NCBI GenBank assembly: GCA_963803165.1
Contig: CAWDLK010000006.1
Coordinates: forward strand, 124,001-188,000
Length of the DNA: 64,000 nt
Direction: 5' to 3'
From: Changshengia sp963803165
GTDB taxonomy: Bacteria; Chloroflexota; Dormibacteria; Aeolococcales; Aeolococcaceae
Under the pieces are notes generated by a model. The model had not been told where the DNA came from. It made no database searches and was given only the letters and a program-made list of their open reading frames with translations. The translations under genes and the position numbers were made by a program. Shown in pieces: positions 8,746 through 16,579 of the stretch (the first letter of the stretch is position 1; each line of letters starts with the position of its first letter).

Positions 8746-9407
8746 TCCGGGTGCTGATCGCCGACGACCAGACCCTGGTGCGGGAGGGCCTGGCCACGTT
8801 GCTCGGCGCCGTCGATGGGATGGTGGTGGTGGGCAGCGCCCGCGACGGGGAGGAGGCGGTGCGGTTAACCGAGCAGCTCAATCCCGACGTCGTCCTGATG
8901 GACCTTCGCATGCCCCGGTGCGACGGCGTGGAGGCGACCCGCCGCCTCAGCGCGGCCCGGCCCGAGGTGCGGGTGGTGGTGCTGACCACCTACGCCGACG
9001 ACGAGTCGGTCTTCGCCGCTCTGCAGGCGGGGGCTCGCGGCTACCTGACCAAGGATTCCGGCGCTCGGGAGATCGCCCAGGCGATCCGCACCGTACACGC
9101 GGGAGAGGCGCTCCTTGATCCCTCGGTGCAGCGCCGCCTCCTCGAGAGCCTGCGAACCTCGGTGGTGGGCGCTCCTGCCCAGCCTCCGCCTCCGGGCCTT
9201 CCCGATGGGCTGACCCAGCGCGAGGCCGAGGTGCTGGCGCTCATCGCCGACGGCCTGAGCAACCAGGAGATCGCCGCACGCCTGTTCGTCAGCGCGGCCA
9301 CGGTGAAGACGCACATCAACAACGTCTTCAGCAAGACTGGGGTGCGTGACCGGGCCCAGGCGGTGCGCTACGCCTACGGACACGGGCTGGCGCAGGCCGA
9401 GCCTTGA
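8742..9407 (+). CDS. NarL/LuxR-type response regulator
   Basis: A 221-residue two-domain regulator. The receiver domain has the acidic pocket IADDQ, the phospho-acceptor Asp54 in VVLMDLRMPRCDG and the conserved Lys in YLTKDS. The LuxR HTH occupies the C-terminus (LTQREAEVLALIADGLSNQ, then AATVKTHINNVFSKT). Its GTG overlaps the kinase TGA as GTGA, so the two are translationally coupled. It probably controls the divergent ABC operon. Confidence 0.93.
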   Translation: MIRVLIADDQTLVREGLATLLGAVDGMVVVGSARDGEEAVRLTEQLNPDVVLMDLRMPRCDGVEATRRLSAARPEVRVVVLTTYADDESVFAALQAGARGYLTKDSGAREIAQAIRTVHAGEALLDPSVQRRLLESLRTSVVGAPAQPPPPGLPDGLTQREAEVLALIADGLSNQEIAARLFVSAATVKTHINNVFSKTGVRDRAQAVRYAYGHGLAQAEP

Positions 9408-9518
9408 GTTGGCCGGAATGGGCGCCATCGGCAATCCGCTGGGCTGCTCCGGCGCGTGGCGGCGAACAGCTGGCGGGTTCGGCCGGCAGAGCCGGTACGC
9501 TTCGCGGGAGATCCCTTG

Positions 9519-9592
9519 GGGCGAGTAGCTCAGCCGGTTAGAGCAGGGGGCTCATAACCCTCGGGTCGCAGGTTCGAATCCTGCCTCGCCCA
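9519..9592 (+). tRNA. tRNA-Met (CAT anticodon)
   Basis: A full cloverleaf folds: acceptor GGGCGAG (9519-9525) with CTCGCCC (9585-9591), D-stem GCTC/GAGC, anticodon loop CTCATAA, T-stem GCAGG/CCTGC around TTCGAAT, and discriminator A. CAT could mean elongator Met or lysidine-modified Ile; the GGG pairs of an initiator anticodon stem are only partly present, so elongator-type is preferred. CCA is not fully encoded (A then CC). A TACGCT box lies 17 nt upstream (9496-9501). Confidence 0.93.
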
Positions 9593-9599
9593 CCCCGCC

Positions 9600-9704
9600 C
9601 TCCATCCTCGGCCTCCATCCTCGGCCCCCGCTCCGGGTCACTCCTCGGGGGTGGCGGACCGCCGGCGCCGGCACGCGGCCGCGTCCCGTCCCGTGCGGGA
9701 CGGG
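9600..9704 (+). repeat. 13-bp tandem duplication and 9-bp hairpin downstream of tRNA-Met
   Basis: CTCCATCCTCGGC occurs twice back to back (9600-9612, 9613-9625). Further on, CCCGTCCCG (9685-9693) and CGGGACGGG (9696-9704) form a perfect 9-bp inverted repeat with a 2-nt centre. There is no T-run after it, so it is not a classical terminator, although it could end tRNA transcription or be a binding site upstream of the MarR gene. No gene is visible in this ~160-nt gap. Confidence 0.5.
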
Positions 9705-9754
9705 TGGACCAAGGTCCCGGGTTCTCACGGGCCATTAGATGCTTGTCATAATAT

Positions 9755-10345
9755 GTGTCACTGGTACATTCTACGGTAGATAGCAACCACCGGAGATCCC
9801 CCCACCTGTCCGTCATCGCCCCTCCTCCCGCGTCGCTCTCCCCCGACCCCCCGGCCGGCGCCGCCCCGGAAGCCCTGGCCAACCGGCTGAGGGTGGCGAT
9901 GATCCACCTCGGGCGCCGCCTGCGCCACCAGGATCCCCACGGCATGACCGTCACCCAGCACCTGGCGCTGGCCACCATCGCCAAGCGTGGCGAGATGGCC
10001 ATCGGCGATCTCGCGGAGGCCGAGCGCCTTCCCTCCTCGGCGGCGACCCGGCTCGCCGACCGTCTCGAGGAGGCGGGCCTGGTCGCCCGGAGGCGCGACC
10101 CCAGCGACCGGCGCGGCGTGCTGGTGACGATCACCGAGGAGGGGCGCCGGGTGATGGACGAGCGCCGGCGGGTGGGCAACGCCTGGCTGGCCGGCCGCCT
10201 GTCGCGGCTGACCCCGTCCCAGCTGGTGAGCCTCGCCGAGGCCCTCGACGTCATCGAGGAGGTGGCGCTGGCGGAGGGCGGGGCCGGGCCCCGCGCCGGT
10301 GCGGCGCCGGCGCGCACGACCCCGCCGGAGGCGCCTCCGCGATGA
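9755..10345 (+). CDS. MarR-family transcriptional regulator
   Basis: A winged-helix repressor-type protein of ~196 residues or fewer. The HTH is seen in MAIGDLAEAERLPSSAATR and the wing in RRRDPSDRRGVLVTITEEG. It overlaps the MFS pump gene by ATGA, so it likely controls that pump in response to its drug substrate. The start is uncertain. GTG 9755 lies inside an AT-rich promoter-like stretch (TTGTCA 9743-9748, TACATT 9765-9770). If transcription starts after that box, the only nearby in-frame start is a CTG at 9806, preceded by GGAG. Confidence 0.85.
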   Translation: MSLVHSTVDSNHRRSPHLSVIAPPPASLSPDPPAGAAPEALANRLRVAMIHLGRRLRHQDPHGMTVTQHLALATIAKRGEMAIGDLAEAERLPSSAATRLADRLEEAGLVARRRDPSDRRGVLVTITEEGRRVMDERRRVGNAWLAGRLSRLTPSQLVSLAEALDVIEEVALAEGGAGPRAGAAPARTTPPEAPPR

Positions 10346-12204
10346 GCGTCCGGTCGGCGCTGTCGGCGCCGCGCACCCAGAGTGTCGACCCCCGCTACAA
10401 GTGGCTGGTCCTCTCCAACACCACCGTGGGCGTGCTGCTCTCGGGCATGAACCAGACCAGCCTGATGATCGCCCTCCCGGTGATCTTCCGCGGCATCGAC
10501 CTCAATCCCCTGCAGCCCTCGAACTTCCCCTTCCTGCTCTGGATCATGATGGGTTACATGCTGGTCCTGGCCACCTTCGTGGTGACCCTGGGCCGGATCG
10601 GTGACATGTTCGGACGCGTCCGCATGTACAACCTCGGCTTCGCCGTCTTCACGGTCGCCTCCATCCTGCTCTCCCTGGTGTGGAGCACCGGCGCCAACGG
10701 GGCCCTCGAGCTGGTCCTGATGCGGATGGTGCAGGCGGTCGGCGGAGCCATGCTGATGGCCAACTCGGCGGCCATCATCACCGACGCCTTCCCCAGCGAG
10801 CAGCTCGGCCTCGCCCTCGGAATCAACATGGTTGCGGCCATCTTCGGCAGTTTCTTCGGGATCCTCGCCGGGGGGCTGCTCTCTCAGCTGGGTTGGCGCT
10901 GGGTGTTCCTGGTCAACGTGCCCTTCGGCATCTTCGGCACCATCTGGGCCTTCCTCAAGCTCAAGGAGATCGGCGTCCATTTTCGGGCCCGGATCGACTG
11001 GCTGGGCAACGTCGCCTTCGCCGGCGGGCTGGGCATGGTGCTGGTCGGGGTGACCTACGGCATCGAGCCGTACGGGAGCTCGCTCACCGGTTGGGGGAAT
11101 CCCTTCGTGCTGGGGATGATCTTCGGCGGCCTGGTGGTGCTCGCCGCCTTCGCGGTCATCGAGCTGAAGGTCAAGGACCCGATGTTCAACCTCGCCCTCT
11201 TCCGCATCCGCTCGTTCACCGCCGGCAACATCGCCGGCTTCCTCGCCGCCGTTGGCCGGGGTGGCTTCCAGTTCATCCTGATCATCTGGTTCCAGGGGAT
11301 CTGGCTGCCCCTGCACGGCTACGACTTCACCGTCACGCCGCTCTGGGCCGGCGTCTACATGATCCCCTGGACGGCGGGCTTCGTCCTCTCCGGGCCGATC
11401 TCGGGCCGGCTCTCCGACCGCTATGGGGCACGACCCTTCGCCACCGTCGGGATGGTGATCTCGGCCGTTGCCTTCGTCCTCATGCTGGCCTTCCCCGCCA
11501 ACTTCGACTACGAGCTCTTCGCCCTGGTGCTGCTGCTCAGCGGCATCGCCCAGGGGCTCTTCGCCTCTCCCAACACCTCCTCGATCATGAACTCGGTCCC
11601 GGCCCGCGACCGCGGCGCCGCCTCGGGCATGAGGGTCACCTTCGCCAACACCGGGATGCCGATCTCGATGGGGCTGCTGTTCACCCTCATGGTCCTCGGT
11701 CTCAACGGCAGCGTGCCCGGGGTGATGTACACGGGTCTGGTCACGCACGGAGTCTCCGCTGCGACCGCGACCCAGCTCGCTCACGTGCCTCCGCTCGGCT
11801 ACCTCTTCGCCGCCTTCCTGGGCTACAACCCGATCGCCATGCTGCTCGGGCCCAAGGTCCTGGCCGGCCTGACCGCCCACCAGGCCGCCGCGCTCACCAG
11901 CCGCCAGTTCTTCCCCCAGCTGATCGGCCCCGCCTTCAAGGACGCGCTGGTTCCCATCCTGGTCTTCGGGGCGGTGATGAGCCTGGTTGCGGCGCTGGCC
12001 TCGGCGCTGCGCGGCTCGCGCTTCGTTCACGAGGAGGCCGGCTCCACGCTTCAGCGTGTCGCCCGCGCCCGCGCCCATGCCGCCAGGGCGGCGGCCGTGG
12101 TCACGCCGGGCGCGGCCACGTCGAGCAGCGGCATGTCGGCCGAGCCGCTGCGGCGGGTGTCACGAGCCGAGGAGGTCGACCCTCCCACTCCCCTCCGTCA
12201 CTGA
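10342..12204 (+). CDS. MFS drug:H+ antiporter, DHA2 (EmrB/QacA) type
   Basis: A 620-residue, 14-helix major facilitator exporter. The family motif A equivalent GRIGDMFGRVRMY follows helix 2, motif C-like residues lie in the fifth helix (GGLLSQLGWRWVFLVNVPFG), and SGRLSDRYGARPF marks the second half. It should expel hydrophobic or cationic toxic compounds using the proton gradient. It is co-transcribed with the MarR gene before it and followed, through a short coupled ORF, by a methyltransferase. The Ala-rich, basic tail (residues ~565-620) is cytoplasmic. Confidence 0.92.
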   Translation: MSVRSALSAPRTQSVDPRYKWLVLSNTTVGVLLSGMNQTSLMIALPVIFRGIDLNPLQPSNFPFLLWIMMGYMLVLATFVVTLGRIGDMFGRVRMYNLGFAVFTVASILLSLVWSTGANGALELVLMRMVQAVGGAMLMANSAAIITDAFPSEQLGLALGINMVAAIFGSFFGILAGGLLSQLGWRWVFLVNVPFGIFGTIWAFLKLKEIGVHFRARIDWLGNVAFAGGLGMVLVGVTYGIEPYGSSLTGWGNPFVLGMIFGGLVVLAAFAVIELKVKDPMFNLALFRIRSFTAGNIAGFLAAVGRGGFQFILIIWFQGIWLPLHGYDFTVTPLWAGVYMIPWTAGFVLSGPISGRLSDRYGARPFATVGMVISAVAFVLMLAFPANFDYELFALVLLLSGIAQGLFASPNTSSIMNSVPARDRGAASGMRVTFANTGMPISMGLLFTLMVLGLNGSVPGVMYTGLVTHGVSAATATQLAHVPPLGYLFAAFLGYNPIAMLLGPKVLAGLTAHQAAALTSRQFFPQLIGPAFKDALVPILVFGAVMSLVAALASALRGSRFVHEEAGSTLQRVARARAHAARAAAVVTPGAATSSSGMSAEPLRRVSRAEEVDPPTPLRH

Positions 12205-12284
12205 TGCGCCGCCGGGGAGGGCCGGAGGGCACGGGCCATGCTCTCGACGTGCCGGCGCCAGCCCCTCCCGGAGCGGCGCGGTGA
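12204..12284 (+). CDS. 26-codon bridging ORF between MFS pump and methyltransferase
   Basis: The ATG shares its A with the MFS stop (TGATG at 12202-12206), and the ORF's own TGA (12282-12284) overlaps the GTG start of the methyltransferase (GTGA). It thus spans the entire gap, so a ribosome could travel from pump to methyltransferase without free RNA. The peptide is Arg/Gly-rich at the start and Pro/Ala-rich at the end, with no recognisable family. It may be a translation-coupling device rather than a functional protein. Confidence 0.35.
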   Translation: MRRRGGPEGTGHALDVPAPAPPGAAR

Positions 12285-13090
12285 GCGAGACGTACGTCCA
12301 CGGCTACCACCCGCGCGAGAACGAGCGGCTGCGCGACCAGGCCGGCGCTCTCGTCGACCTGCTCCACTCCGACACCGCGTACCCCACCGGCAGCAGGGTG
12401 CTGGAGGCGGGGTGCGGGGTCGGCGCCCAGACCCTGACCCTGGCCCGGCGCAGCCCGGACGCTCATTTCGTCTCCGTGGACCTCTCCGCCAGCTCCCTCG
12501 CCGTGGCGCGCCACCGTGTCGATGCCGCCGGGCTCACCAACGTCGAGCTCCAGCGGGCGGACATCTTCGACCTGCCCTTCGACGCCGGGAGCTTCGACCA
12601 CGTCTTCGTCTGCTTCGTGCTCGAGCACCTCGCCCGCCCGGCGCAGGCCCTCTCCCTGCTCGGCGCCCTGCTCCGTCCTGGGGGGAGCATCACGGTGATC
12701 GAGGGGGACCACGGCTCCGCATGCTTCCATCCCGACAGCCCTGATGCCCGCGCGGCCATCGGGAGCCTGGTCGAGATCCAGCGTGCCTCGGGTGGCGACG
12801 CCCTCATCGGCCGTCAGCTCTATCCGCTGCTGGTCGCGGCCGGATTCGACGCGGTCCGCGTCTCCCCGAGGATGGTCTACGCCGACGCCGGCCACCCCGC
12901 TCTGACCGAGGGGTTCACCCGGAAGACGTTCACCGCCATGATCGAGGGCGTCCGCGAGCCGGCCATCGCCGCCGGGCTCATCAGCGCGGAGCGCTTCGAC
13001 GCCGGCATCCGGGACCTGTACCGCACCGCCGAACCCGGCGGCGTCTTCTGCTACACGTTCTTCAAGGGCGTGGGCGAGAGGGGGCGGTAG
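12281..13090 (+). CDS. Class I SAM-dependent methyltransferase
   Basis: A ~269-residue methyltransferase. The SAM-binding glycine loop is VLEAGCGVGAQTLTLA, the acidic ribose-binding strand is FVSVDLS, and the post-I region is RADIFDLPFDAGSFDHVFVCFV. It resembles the UbiE/small-molecule O- or C-methyltransferase group. GTG 12281 is selected because it overlaps the bridging ORF's stop and the N-terminus ETYVHGYHPRENERLRDQA is family-like. Its link to a drug pump suggests detoxification or natural-product modification; substrate unknown. Confidence 0.88.
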   Translation: MSETYVHGYHPRENERLRDQAGALVDLLHSDTAYPTGSRVLEAGCGVGAQTLTLARRSPDAHFVSVDLSASSLAVARHRVDAAGLTNVELQRADIFDLPFDAGSFDHVFVCFVLEHLARPAQALSLLGALLRPGGSITVIEGDHGSACFHPDSPDARAAIGSLVEIQRASGGDALIGRQLYPLLVAAGFDAVRVSPRMVYADAGHPALTEGFTRKTFTAMIEGVREPAIAAGLISAERFDAGIRDLYRTAEPGGVFCYTFFKGVGERGR

Positions 13091-13147
13091 GACGCGTTTC
13101 CCACCGGGCGGTGCCACCGGCGGGTGAGACGGGAGGGCTCGGCCGGC

Positions 13148-13694
13148 TCAGCGAAGCCGGTACCGGATCGGCCGCTCGTCGCTCGCCACCACCTTCGAGC
13201 CGGCTCGCTCCAGGATCCTGCGCACCTGCTGCCCGCTGATCCCGGGGCCGAGGCGGTCCCGGATCCCCACCACCGCGAGCGGGTGGGGTGCCCCGCGCAG
13301 CGCGGCGAGCACGCGAGCCTCCAGCGAGTCCACGTCGCCATCGGCGCTCGAACTCGGCCGCGGCGGCCGGGATCGCGGGCGGAGGGACCCGGGGAGCCTC
13401 GGCCGTCTGGCCGGGCGAGGAGGGCGCGGGCATGCGGATCGCGGCGGGCGTGGGCGGGGTCTCCCCGCGCAGCCGGGCCAGCAGGGTCGGCAGATCGTCC
13501 AGGACCTGGCGGACGAAGATGGGCGTTCCGCTCACCTCGATCTCGCGATCCCCGTCCTTGAGGCGGACGCTGCTCGCGGCCGGGGCAGGCTCCGGGCTGG
13601 GCCGGCCGGCCGGCGCCGGTCCCCGGTACGACGGCCGCGGGAAGGAGCGGTCGTCCGGGGGACGGCGGGGGAGGAATGGCCGGTCAGTTGTCAT
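13148..13694 (-). pseudogene. Hypothetical winged-helix protein gene, apparently frameshifted
   Basis: The first part (from ATG 13694) is basic and Pro-rich, then has a compact segment REIEVSGTPIFVRQVLDDLP. Near 13335-13360 the protein-like reading passes to another frame, giving a C-terminal winged-helix-like domain (SLEARVLAALRGAPHP, ISGQQVRRILERAGSKVV) that stops at 13148. The first frame continues but turns into Arg/Gly-rich shadow sequence. One extra base would explain this. The 61-codon second part could also be its own gene from GTG 13333. Confidence 0.5.
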
Positions 13695-13732
13695 CGACGC
13701 GCGCTCCCGCACTCGCGCGTGGCGATCCCGGC

Positions 13733-14353
13733 TCAGGCTGAGGCACCGTCGTCCTGGTTCCCGGAGTGCGACGCCGCACCCCTACCGCGGTGGGAGCGGG
13801 TGGGCTTGGGTTCCGAGGCCTCGCCCGACGCCTCGGGCTTCTCGGCGGCGTCCGCTGTCGAGCCGGTGACCGGGAGGGTGATCGGCTCCAGCTCCTCGTC
13901 CTCGAGAGGTGGGCCGAAGACCAGCTCCGACAGCTTGGCCTTGAGCGGGGTCCTGGTGATGACCAGGTACACCCCCCCGGCCACACCGGTGACGACGAGC
14001 GTCCGGCGCACGCGGCGCCCCCACCGCCGGGGACGCGCCGCCTTCCTCGCCGCCTTCTCGGCGGCGCGACGCTCCCTGGCTGTCATCGGCCGCTCCGCGA
14101 CCTCGTGGGAGAGCCGGTCCGCGGCGTCGGCCAGCACCACCGCGGCCCTCTCGGCCGCGTGGCTCAGGGTCTCCGCGGACGTGTGGGCGGCGCTGCGCAG
14201 CGCGGGGCTGGCCACCCTCTGGGCCTCGCGGGCCGCGACCAGGGCGCGTTCGGCGAGCTCGGTCACGGTCTCGGCCGCCCTCTCGACGGCCCGGCCTCCG
14301 GTCTCGCCCAGTGGTTTGTCGATGACGGTGGACCTGGAGCGTCGACCCAACAT
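13733..14353 (-). CDS. Hypothetical membrane-anchored Ala/Glu-rich protein
   Basis: A 206-residue protein of unknown function. The first ~110 residues are Ala/Arg/Glu-rich helices, probably coiled coil (AERALVAAREAQRVASPA, AADRLSHEVAERP). A basic cluster then precedes one transmembrane helix (TLVVTGVAGGVYLVIT) and an acidic, Ser/Glu-rich cytoplasmic or external tail. ATG 14353 is preceded by GAGGAG at good spacing. It ends 38 nt before the next gene on the same strand, so the two may be one transcript. Confidence 0.65.
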   Translation of the reverse strand: MLGRRSRSTVIDKPLGETGGRAVERAAETVTELAERALVAAREAQRVASPALRSAAHTSAETLSHAAERAAVVLADAADRLSHEVAERPMTARERRAAEKAARKAARPRRWGRRVRRTLVVTGVAGGVYLVITRTPLKAKLSELVFGPPLEDEELEPITLPVTGSTADAAEKPEASGEASEPKPTRSHRGRGAASHSGNQDDGASA

Positions 14354-14541
14354 GGTCCTTCTCCTCGATGGGCGGGTCATGAACGGCTGGGGCGGAACGC
14401 AGCTCTGACCGAGGATCCGACGACCCTCAGCGCCGCCCTCGCCCCGCGAGCGACGCTGCTGTCACCCAACGTCAGCCTCGCTCCAATGCTGACACAGCCG
14501 GCACACCAGAGGGAGCCCGCCGGGGAGCCCGGGAGGGGAGC

Positions 14542-14835
14542 TCAGGCGGCCCGGGCGAGCGCCCTCAGGTGCCGGGGCGCGAGGCTCGTCGCCAGCGGCG
14601 CGTCGAGGAACCAGCGGATCCGCGCGGCCGTCACCGCACCGACCACGCGGGCCAGATCCTCCTCGGGCGCCGCGTAGATCGCCCCCAGGCTGGAGAAGGC
14701 TGCCGCCAGGCGGATCAGGGCATCCTCGTCGTCGCCCACGATCTGGCGCAGGTGTCCCACCCGGCGGCTGGCCAGCTCGCCGGTCGGGCCGTCTCCGAGA
14801 GGCAGCTCCAGCTCGATCGTCGGGTCCGCGACCAT
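14542..14835 (-). CDS. Small protein with helix-hairpin-helix-like domain
   Basis: A 97-residue cytoplasmic protein. The segment LIRLAAAFSSLGAIYAAPE followed by DLARVVGAVTAARIRWFL resembles the HhH repeats of DisA/UvrC-type DNA-binding proteins, so nucleic-acid binding is plausible. The start is fixed by a textbook promoter: TTGACA (14865-14870), 17-nt spacer, TATCCT (14842-14847), then 6 nt to ATG 14835, giving a leaderless mRNA. Homology is by eye only. Confidence 0.65.
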   Translation of the reverse strand: MVADPTIELELPLGDGPTGELASRRVGHLRQIVGDDEDALIRLAAAFSSLGAIYAAPEEDLARVVGAVTAARIRWFLDAPLATSLAPRHLRALARAA

Positions 14836-14841
14836 GTGTCC

Positions 14842-14870
14842 AGGATACCGAACCGATGTTCGCATGTCAA
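14842..14870 (-). promoter_or_regulatory. Consensus sigma-70-type promoter for the HhH gene
   Basis: On the minus strand TTGACA and TATCCT are separated by exactly 17 nt and followed after 6 nt by ATG. It is the clearest complete promoter in the window and calibrates the many TAnnnT boxes found just before other starts. The divergent FmdB gene has its own box (TACCCT, 14886-14891) on the other strand. Confidence 0.75.
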
Positions 14871-14897
14871 ATGCCCGTCCTCGGTTACCCTGAGCAC

Positions 14898-15131
14898 ATG
14901 CCCCTCTACGAGTACCGCTGCAACGACTGCACCTCGGTGTTCGAGGTGATGCGGCCCATGGCCCAGCGTGAGCTGGCCGCCGTCTGCCCGGCCTGCGAGA
15001 GCCGGGCCAGCATGCCCCTGATCAGCCGGGTGGGGATGCTCGTCGGCGGGGAAGCCGGCGCCCTCGATCGCCCGGGGCCCGCCGCCGAGGGCGGGTGCTG
15101 CGGCGGCGCCTGCGGCTGCGGAGCGGGCTGA
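14898..15131 (+). CDS. FmdB-family zinc ribbon protein
   Basis: A 77-residue protein starting with the family signature MPLYEYRCNDC, with the second cysteine pair in CPACES, forming a zinc ribbon. The C-terminus is Gly/Cys-rich (GGCCGGACGCG). FmdB-type proteins are thought to act as small regulators but the role is not settled. ATG 14898 follows TACCCT (14886-14891) by 6 nt, so the mRNA is probably leaderless. Confidence 0.88.
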   Translation: MPLYEYRCNDCTSVFEVMRPMAQRELAAVCPACESRASMPLISRVGMLVGGEAGALDRPGPAAEGGCCGGACGCGAG

Positions 15132-15139
15132 GAGGCGTC

Positions 15140-15805
15140 TCAGGACCCCCTCACCGAGGCGGCCGGCTGCGCCTCGCCGACCAGGTCCAGCTCGAGCTGG
15201 AGCAGGTTGTCGATGAAGACGCGCCGGTGCTCGGGGTGGATGCCCTGGGCGAGGATGGCGGCGCGGTGCGCCGGGGCCCCGTAGCCCTTGTTGCTGGCCC
15301 ACCCGTAGATCGGGGCCTCCAGGTGCAGGCCTCGCATCAGGGCATCGCGGTGGACCTTGGCGACGATCGACGCCGCCGAGATCGCCGGGACCAGGTCGTC
15401 CCCCTTCACCAGGCAGTGCACCGGATGCACGGCATCGATGCGCAGCCGGCCGTCGCAGCAGTACCCGTCGGCCTCCACCTCGGCGACCAGCCGGCGGAAC
15501 ACCTCGACGTTGGCCCAGCCCAGCCCGCGCCGGTTGATGTCGGCGGCGCTGATCTCGGCGATGGCGCAGGCGACGGCCCGCCGGTGCACCTCCTCGGCGA
15601 CCACCTCGCGCTGGTGCGCGGTGAGCTTCTTGGAATCGCGCAGCCACGGGTGGCGGAAGCCGCGCGGCAGGACCACCGCCGCGGCCACCAGTGGACCGGC
15701 GAAGGCTCCCCGCCCCACCTCGTCCATCCCGCAGATCCGGAACCCCCGCCAGTCGTCGACCCCGAAGGTCGCGCTGATGTAGGCGGAGAGGCGGAACCGG
15801 GGCAC
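15140..15805 (-). CDS. rnhB: Ribonuclease HII
   Basis: A 221-residue RNase HII, which cuts RNA-DNA hybrids and single ribonucleotides in DNA. The catalytic start GMDEVGRGAFAGPLV supplies the DEDD acidic residues Asp/Glu, followed by DSKKLTAHQREVVAEEV and AISAASIVAKVHRD. A short C-terminal tail extends past the usual core. GTG 15805 is 6 nt after TAGACT (15812-15817), so it is leaderless; the first residues form a slightly longer N-terminus than usual. Confidence 0.93.
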   Translation of the reverse strand: MPRFRLSAYISATFGVDDWRGFRICGMDEVGRGAFAGPLVAAAVVLPRGFRHPWLRDSKKLTAHQREVVAEEVHRRAVACAIAEISAADINRRGLGWANVEVFRRLVAEVEADGYCCDGRLRIDAVHPVHCLVKGDDLVPAISAASIVAKVHRDALMRGLHLEAPIYGWASNKGYGAPAHRAAILAQGIHPEHRRVFIDNLLQLELDLVGEAQPAASVRGS

Positions 15806-15870
15806 GCCGTCAGTCTAGGGAGCGACGGCCCCCCGCATCCGGCCGGCCCGTCCGGGCTCAGGCCGCGGAG

Positions 15871-16149
15871 CTATCTCCGGCGCGGGTTGCGCGGGCGCTT
15901 GCGCCCGTAGGCGGCACCCTCGGCCACCGCGTCGAATGCGGGCAGGGGCCCGGCACTGGCCCGGGTCACCCCGTCGCCCTGGACGAAGACCTTGCGATTG
16001 CCCACGTCGATCAGGTAGGAGATGCTCATCCCGCCTCCGCCGTCGGGCAGCATCGAGACGTCGGCCACGGTGCCGACGCGGCGGCTTCCCCCGTAGGGGA
16101 AGCTCACCCTCGCGCCGATCGCGATCGCGTCGCTCGGTACCCCCGTCAC
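15871..16149 (-). CDS. Hypothetical small beta-rich basic protein
   Basis: A 92-residue protein with a beta-strand pattern (GARVSFPYGGSRRVGTVADV, then MSISYLIDVGNRKVFVQGDGVTRA) and a very basic tail (GRKRPRNPRRR). The SH3/KOW-like pattern and basic tail could bind nucleic acid; this is inference. The ATG overlaps the TGA of the zinc-ribbon gene upstream by ATGA, so they form an operon. Confidence 0.65.
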   Translation of the reverse strand: MTGVPSDAIAIGARVSFPYGGSRRVGTVADVSMLPDGGGGMSISYLIDVGNRKVFVQGDGVTRASAGPLPAFDAVAEGAAYGRKRPRNPRRR

Positions 16150-16460
16150 CGCGACGAGGTTCGGAAGCAGTCGCTGCAGTAGACGGGCTTGTCACCCCGG
16201 GGCTGGAAGGGGACCCGGGCGATCCCGCCGCAGCCGGCGCAGGTCACCTCGTACATCTGGCGAGGCCCGCCGGAGCGTCCGCCGCCGCCACCACCATAGC
16301 CACCGCCGCCCATCCCGGCCGCCTTGCGGGCGGCGCGGCACGACGGGCACCGCGAGGGGGGGTTGGTCAATCCCTTGGACGCGAAGAACTGCTGCTCCCC
16401 CTCGGTCCAGATGAAGTCCACGCCGCATTCACGGCAACGCAATGTCTGGTCGACGGCCAA
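16146..16460 (-). CDS. Double zinc-ribbon protein (zf-trcl type)
   Basis: A 104-residue protein with two zinc ribbons: RCRECGVDFIWTEGEQQFF with its partner RCPSCRAAR, then CAGCGG with PVYCSDCF, separated by a Gly-rich linker. This is the common small 'probable zinc-binding' family in Actinomycetota and Chloroflexota; function unknown. The TTG start at 16460 is decided by a strong GAGGAG 8 nt upstream. A TGTAC...GTACA inverted repeat (16507-16528) lies in the upstream region. Confidence 0.85.
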   Translation of the reverse strand: MAVDQTLRCRECGVDFIWTEGEQQFFASKGLTNPPSRCPSCRAARKAAGMGGGGYGGGGGGRSGGPRQMYEVTCAGCGGIARVPFQPRGDKPVYCSDCFRTSSR

Positions 16461-16506
16461 CGCCTGTGCTCCTCAAGTCCGGCGCTGATTCCGTCGCCGG
16501 GTTGGT

Positions 16507-16528
16507 TGTACGTGCTGGATACAGTACA
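16507..16528. repeat. Inverted repeat TGTAC-N12-GTACA between zinc-ribbon gene and metK
   Basis: TGTAC (16507-16511) and GTACA (16524-16528) are perfect 5-bp arms with a 12-bp spacer, in the divergent region 50-70 nt upstream of the zinc-ribbon start. Size and symmetry suit a dimeric regulator, but arms of this length occur by chance. Confidence 0.3.
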
Positions 16529-16579
16529 CGCTGGGCCAGGTTCCGGCTAGTGACGTCGCGGTTTCGAGCTCGCGCCTGG

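Noticed and set aside
9538..12078. 846-codon minus-strand ORF opposite the MFS pump
   Set aside because: Its composition (Asp/Glu/His/Gly/Gln-rich, no domains) is that of an antisense shadow of a G+C-rich gene; it also runs across tRNA-Met.
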